This document shows positions 4,958-7,169 of a stretch of 7,169 bases of DNA, in pieces (position 1 is the stretch's first letter; each line of letters opens with the position of its first letter). The DNA is taken from contig CAZPUS010000072.1 of NCBI GenBank assembly GCA_964589825.1, forward strand, positions 1 to 7,169, read 5' to 3'. The notes beneath the pieces were generated by a model. The model saw only the letters and a list, made by a program, of their open reading frames with translations, searched no databases and was not told the origin of the DNA. The DNA comes from CAZPUS01 sp964589825. Lineage in GTDB: Bacteria > Fibrobacterota > Chitinivibrionia > Chitinivibrionales > WJKA01. A program made the position numbers and the translations under genes.

Positions 4958-6613
4958 ATGAACACCTTTACACGTGCGATTTTCTGTGTTGTATGTACCA
5001 GTTGTATGTACACTGGCGCGCATGCGGATGTTTTTTACGTTGACCCGGCCAACGGCAGCATGACCAACGACGGCTCCGCCGCAGCACCGTGGTCTACACT
5101 CGAAGAGGTAATCGATGCCGGCAAGATCGAATCGCGTCAGCCGGTCGACTATCCGTATGAAGCAGGTGATGCGCTCGAGCCAAAAAATCAGGGCGCTCCC
5201 GTTGGTGCGGGAGACACGCTGTATCTTCGCTCCGGATATCACGGTGACATCCATATCAACAGTTATTTCAACACTGCTCCTGTCTCGGTCATCGCACAGC
5301 CGGGACACACTCCGCAACTGATGAGAATCAGGCTGACAGGTGCGTATCACTGGTTTTTTTCTCATCTGACCATCAGTCCCGTATATGCACAGTCTTTCGA
5401 GCGCGTCACGCTGATGGACATAGAGACCCACGGTTACTCGGGTCCCTGCCGTCATATCACGGCAGAGGCCTGTACCCTGTATTCGGTGCCCGATGCTTCC
5501 GGCTGGTCGCAGGATGACTGGAACACCCTCTCGTGTAACGGTATCGGAATCAGCGGTGACAGCTGTACGGCACGCAACAACGTGCTTCTCAACATTAACT
5601 TCGGCATTTCGGTCGCAGGTGACTCCTGCCTGATAAAAAGCAACCGTATCGAGAACTTCTCAGGTGACGGATTGCGCGGTACCGGCAATGATCTCGCCTT
5701 TATGCACAATACGGTGATGAACTGCTACGACGTGAACGCGAATCATGACGACGGGTTCCAGTCCTGGTCCCGCGGACCGCAGGGCAACGTGGGAGAAGGC
5801 ACCGTGTATCGCATCTCCCTTATCGGCAACACGATCATCAATTATACGGATCCCAACCAGCCCTTCAGGGGTTCTTTGCAGGGTATCGGATGTTTTGACG
5901 GTTTTTTCGAAGACTGGACAATCGCAAATAATGTAATTATTACCGATCACTGGCACGGAATATCTCTTTATGGAGCCATTGACTGCAGAATCGTGAATAA
6001 CACGGTTGTCGACTGTAATACCGGGTCCCCCGGCCCGCCCTGGATACGTATCGGAGACCATAAAACCCGCGGCCACAGCAGCGGCTGTGTGATACGCAAC
6101 AATCTCAGTACTTCTTTCAGTATCGATCATGAACCGGCGGTCACCAGGGACCACAACATCGAGATAGACGATCCGGACCTTTTTTTTGTTGATTATGCGG
6201 ACCGTGACCTTCACTTGTTGCCCGGCTCTCCGGCAGTAGACAGCGGCAGTGCGGACGGGGCCCCGCCCCACGACATTGATGGGACCGCCCGGCCTCAGGG
6301 AAGCGACGTGGATGTTGGTGCCTATGAGTATTATACAACGGGGACCAGCAAAAGTGATAAGATGCACCATACGGCAAGCTATGCCACCCCAGAAACCCGT
6401 GTCACCTGTTTTGCCGGTAACGAGGCAGTATGCGGACCCGGCCCGCTAATACAGGACCTCACGGATAAACACATAATCGAGGTGTATACCCTTTCAGGAA
6501 GACGGGTATACCGCGGCCATGCAATTCGTTTTTACACACGATCCCTTCCCGCAGCACAAGGGGTGTATATTGTTACGCACCATAGAGGAGGACTTGCCAC
6601 TCCTTGTCCTTGA
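4958..6613 (+). CDS. Secreted right-handed beta-helix (choice-of-anchor Q type) protein with truncated T9SS-like sorting domain
   Basis: This 551-residue extracellular protein opens with a signal peptide (1-23, cleavage likely after AHA). FYVDPANGSMTNDGSAAAPW (26-45) then starts a pectate-lyase-like parallel beta-helix. PbH1-style coils with NN/N-turn ladders run through about 195-385 (NNVLLNINFGISV, NRIENFSGDGL, NTVMNCYD, NNVIITDHWHGISL, NNTVVDCN). The closing block DLHLLPGSPAVDSGSADG (417-434) to DIDGTARPQGSDVDVGAYEY (439-458) is typical of 'choice-of-anchor Q' proteins. After a linker, residues 507-539 (IEVYTLSGRRVYRG to GVYIV) resemble a T9SS type A sorting domain. Such proteins often bind or cleave polysaccharides, but no catalytic residues can be assigned. 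The natural end is missing: the final residues LATPCP are encoded by antisense of the neighbouring GNAT gene. Without the normal C-terminal strands, T9SS export may be impaired. Confidence 0.85.
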   Translation: MNTFTRAIFCVVCTSCMYTGAHADVFYVDPANGSMTNDGSAAAPWSTLEEVIDAGKIESRQPVDYPYEAGDALEPKNQGAPVGAGDTLYLRSGYHGDIHINSYFNTAPVSVIAQPGHTPQLMRIRLTGAYHWFFSHLTISPVYAQSFERVTLMDIETHGYSGPCRHITAEACTLYSVPDASGWSQDDWNTLSCNGIGISGDSCTARNNVLLNINFGISVAGDSCLIKSNRIENFSGDGLRGTGNDLAFMHNTVMNCYDVNANHDDGFQSWSRGPQGNVGEGTVYRISLIGNTIINYTDPNQPFRGSLQGIGCFDGFFEDWTIANNVIITDHWHGISLYGAIDCRIVNNTVVDCNTGSPGPPWIRIGDHKTRGHSSGCVIRNNLSTSFSIDHEPAVTRDHNIEIDDPDLFFVDYADRDLHLLPGSPAVDSGSADGAPPHDIDGTARPQGSDVDVGAYEYYTTGTSKSDKMHHTASYATPETRVTCFAGNEAVCGPGPLIQDLTDKHIIEVYTLSGRRVYRGHAIRFYTRSLPAAQGVYIVTHHRGGLATPCP

Positions 6614-6882
6614 TGGTCTTTATGCACAAACATACAATCCAAATATCCGTCCTGTGCCAATGAACTAAAACCCACAATCTTGTTATGTATTTCTGCTACA
6701 ATAAAATATTGTTCTTGCATTTTTTCTTTCCACTTAACAATGTCCACGTTCCATGACGACCAATCGTCAACCTCTACTTGGGAATAATCCCTTATATTGA
6801 TGTTTTGAATCGTATCAAAAAATAGTTGCGTTATCTGGCTGACATCTCCTTCTGCCGCCTGTCTTAACTTAATGCTATTCAT
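6532..6882 (-). CDS. GNAT-family N-acetyltransferase, truncated at its C-terminus
   Basis: The first 97 residues read as a GNAT enzyme: N-terminal IKLRQAAEGDVSQITQLF (4-21), central strands YFIVAEIHNKIVGFSSLA (59-76), LDCMFVHKD (81-89) and the acetyl-CoA pyrophosphate loop QGQGVAS (91-97). Directly after S97 (codon at 6594-6592) the similarity stops. The last 19 residues are only the antisense of the beta-helix gene. Intact relatives are about 150-170 residues, so roughly the last third, including the remaining acetyl-CoA site, is absent. The product is probably inactive and the locus is best regarded as a broken gene. The ATG overlaps the DUF3795 stop by four bases (ATGA), a coupled operon arrangement. 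Sequence here is much AT-richer than left of the junction. Substrate unknown. Confidence 0.75.
   Translation of the reverse strand: MNSIKLRQAAEGDVSQITQLFFDTIQNINIRDYSQVEVDDWSSWNVDIVKWKEKMQEQYFIVAEIHNKIVGFSSLAQDGYLDCMFVHKDHQGQGVASPPLWCVTIYTPCAAGRDRV
6585..6595. other. Recombination/deletion junction or assembly breakpoint
   Basis: Here the plus-strand T9SS-like domain stops matching its expected pattern (after GVYIV-THHRGG) and the minus-strand GNAT protein stops matching its own (after QGQGVAS). Composition falls from strongly GC-rich (6241-6300 is about 77% GC) to AT-rich (6661-6720 is about 28% GC). No terminator, inverted terminal repeat, target duplication or attC-like site is visible at the point. 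Either a non-homologous event or a chimeric assembly would produce this. Confidence 0.65.
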
Positions 6883-7169
6883 CTGTATTTGTACTCACAT
6901 ATTAAACAATTGTCTCTATGAACACTCAATCCTGAGCCACAGTTCGGACAAGCCCACTTTTTCTCTTCTGATTTTAGAAATTTCTCCAAATCATTCTCTT
7001 TAATGAAAGCAAGATTCTCAAACATGCTCATACCATATTTTGTGCTATAGCGTTTGTCAAGTGTTTTTAATCTTCGACAGGGATATTTCGGACACTCATA
7101 GCAGAATCCAGATTCTGTCTTAGCTAAATACTCACAAATAACCACAGTGCAGCTTTTACAACCATTGGG
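6879..7169 (-). CDS. DUF3795 domain protein, partial (N-terminus beyond right edge)
   Basis: Ninety-six C-terminal residues are visible. The frame is open to the right edge, so the real start lies outside; the internal GTG at 7145 is not the start. Cysteine pairs recur in the DUF3795 pattern: GCKSC (3-7), VIC (10-12), FCYEC (22-26) followed by YPC (29-31), then LKTLDKRYSTKYGMS, and a C-terminal ribbon WACPNCG (72-78) with HRDNCLIC (84-91). These probably bind zinc or another metal. The family is widespread in bacteria and archaea, has no established function and is often encoded near acetyltransferases. The stop overlaps the GNAT start (ATGA), so the two are co-translated. AT-rich composition is shared with the GNAT gene but not with the genes to the left. 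Confidence 0.85.
   Translation of the reverse strand, partial: PNGCKSCTVVICEYLAKTESGFCYECPKYPCRRLKTLDKRYSTKYGMSMFENLAFIKENDLEKFLKSEEKKWACPNCGSGLSVHRDNCLICEYKYR

Noticed and set aside
4591..5043. A 150-codon plus-strand frame in the divergent intergenic region
   Set aside because: It is low-complexity and Cys/His-rich, with no domain or SD, and overlaps the start of the beta-helix gene in another frame.
4901..5455. A 184-codon minus-strand frame
   Set aside because: It is antisense to the first part of the beta-helix gene, has no ribosome site or domain, and would cover that gene's promoter and SD.
5660..6370. A 236-codon open frame on the minus strand opposite the beta-helix gene
   Set aside because: It has no recognisable domain or ribosome site and lies wholly antisense to a gene with clear signal peptide, helix and tail motifs. 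It is a shadow frame.
6571..6600. Possible integron attC or recombination core (GTTACGC) near the junction
   Set aside because: It does not fit the GTTRRRY core and has no paired R'/L' boxes. Cassette insertion would also leave intact genes rather than two truncated ones.

Overview
The window looks like a bacterial chromosome or metagenome contig from the FCB superphylum (Bacteroidota, Fibrobacterota and relatives). The main clue is two secreted proteins, at 3216-4523 and 4958-6613, that end in beta-rich C-terminal domains resembling type IX secretion (T9SS) type A sorting domains. Shine-Dalgarno sites are strong and typical. No rRNA, tRNA, CRISPR array or transposase gene was found. The phylum is an inference from domain style only.

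Layout, left to right. (i) 1-923, minus strand: an ABC1/UbiB-type atypical kinase, cut by the left window edge. (ii) 937-2418, minus strand: a CrtI/CrtN-family carotenoid desaturase. It sits 13 bp upstream of the kinase and has its own sigma70-like promoter (2490-2517), so the two probably form a small prenyl-lipid or carotenoid operon. (iii) 2542-3216 and 3216-4523, minus strand: two exported proteins of unknown function, translationally coupled through TAATG. The upstream one has a carboxypeptidase-regulatory-like fold and a sorting-like C-terminus. (iv) 4524-4957: a 434-bp divergent intergenic region with inverted repeats near the minus-strand start and a sigma70-like promoter for the plus-strand gene. 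(v) 4958-6613, plus strand: a secreted right-handed beta-helix 'choice-of-anchor Q' type protein with a T9SS-like tail. (vi) 6532-7169, minus strand: the remains of an AT-rich two-gene operon, a DUF3795 zinc-ribbon-like protein (cut by the right edge) followed by a GNAT acetyltransferase.

The most striking irregularity is at about 6585-6595. The beta-helix gene loses its natural C-terminal end there, and the convergent GNAT gene loses its C-terminal third at the same place. Base composition drops sharply across the point. Each reading frame then runs briefly into the antisense of the other gene. This is a recombination or deletion junction, or an assembly chimera. I did not find a convincing undescribed defence or mobile system. 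The other points worth attention are the desaturase-ABC1 kinase pairing, the KxGQ-motif deviation in that kinase, and the mosaic composition of the 3216-4523 gene.
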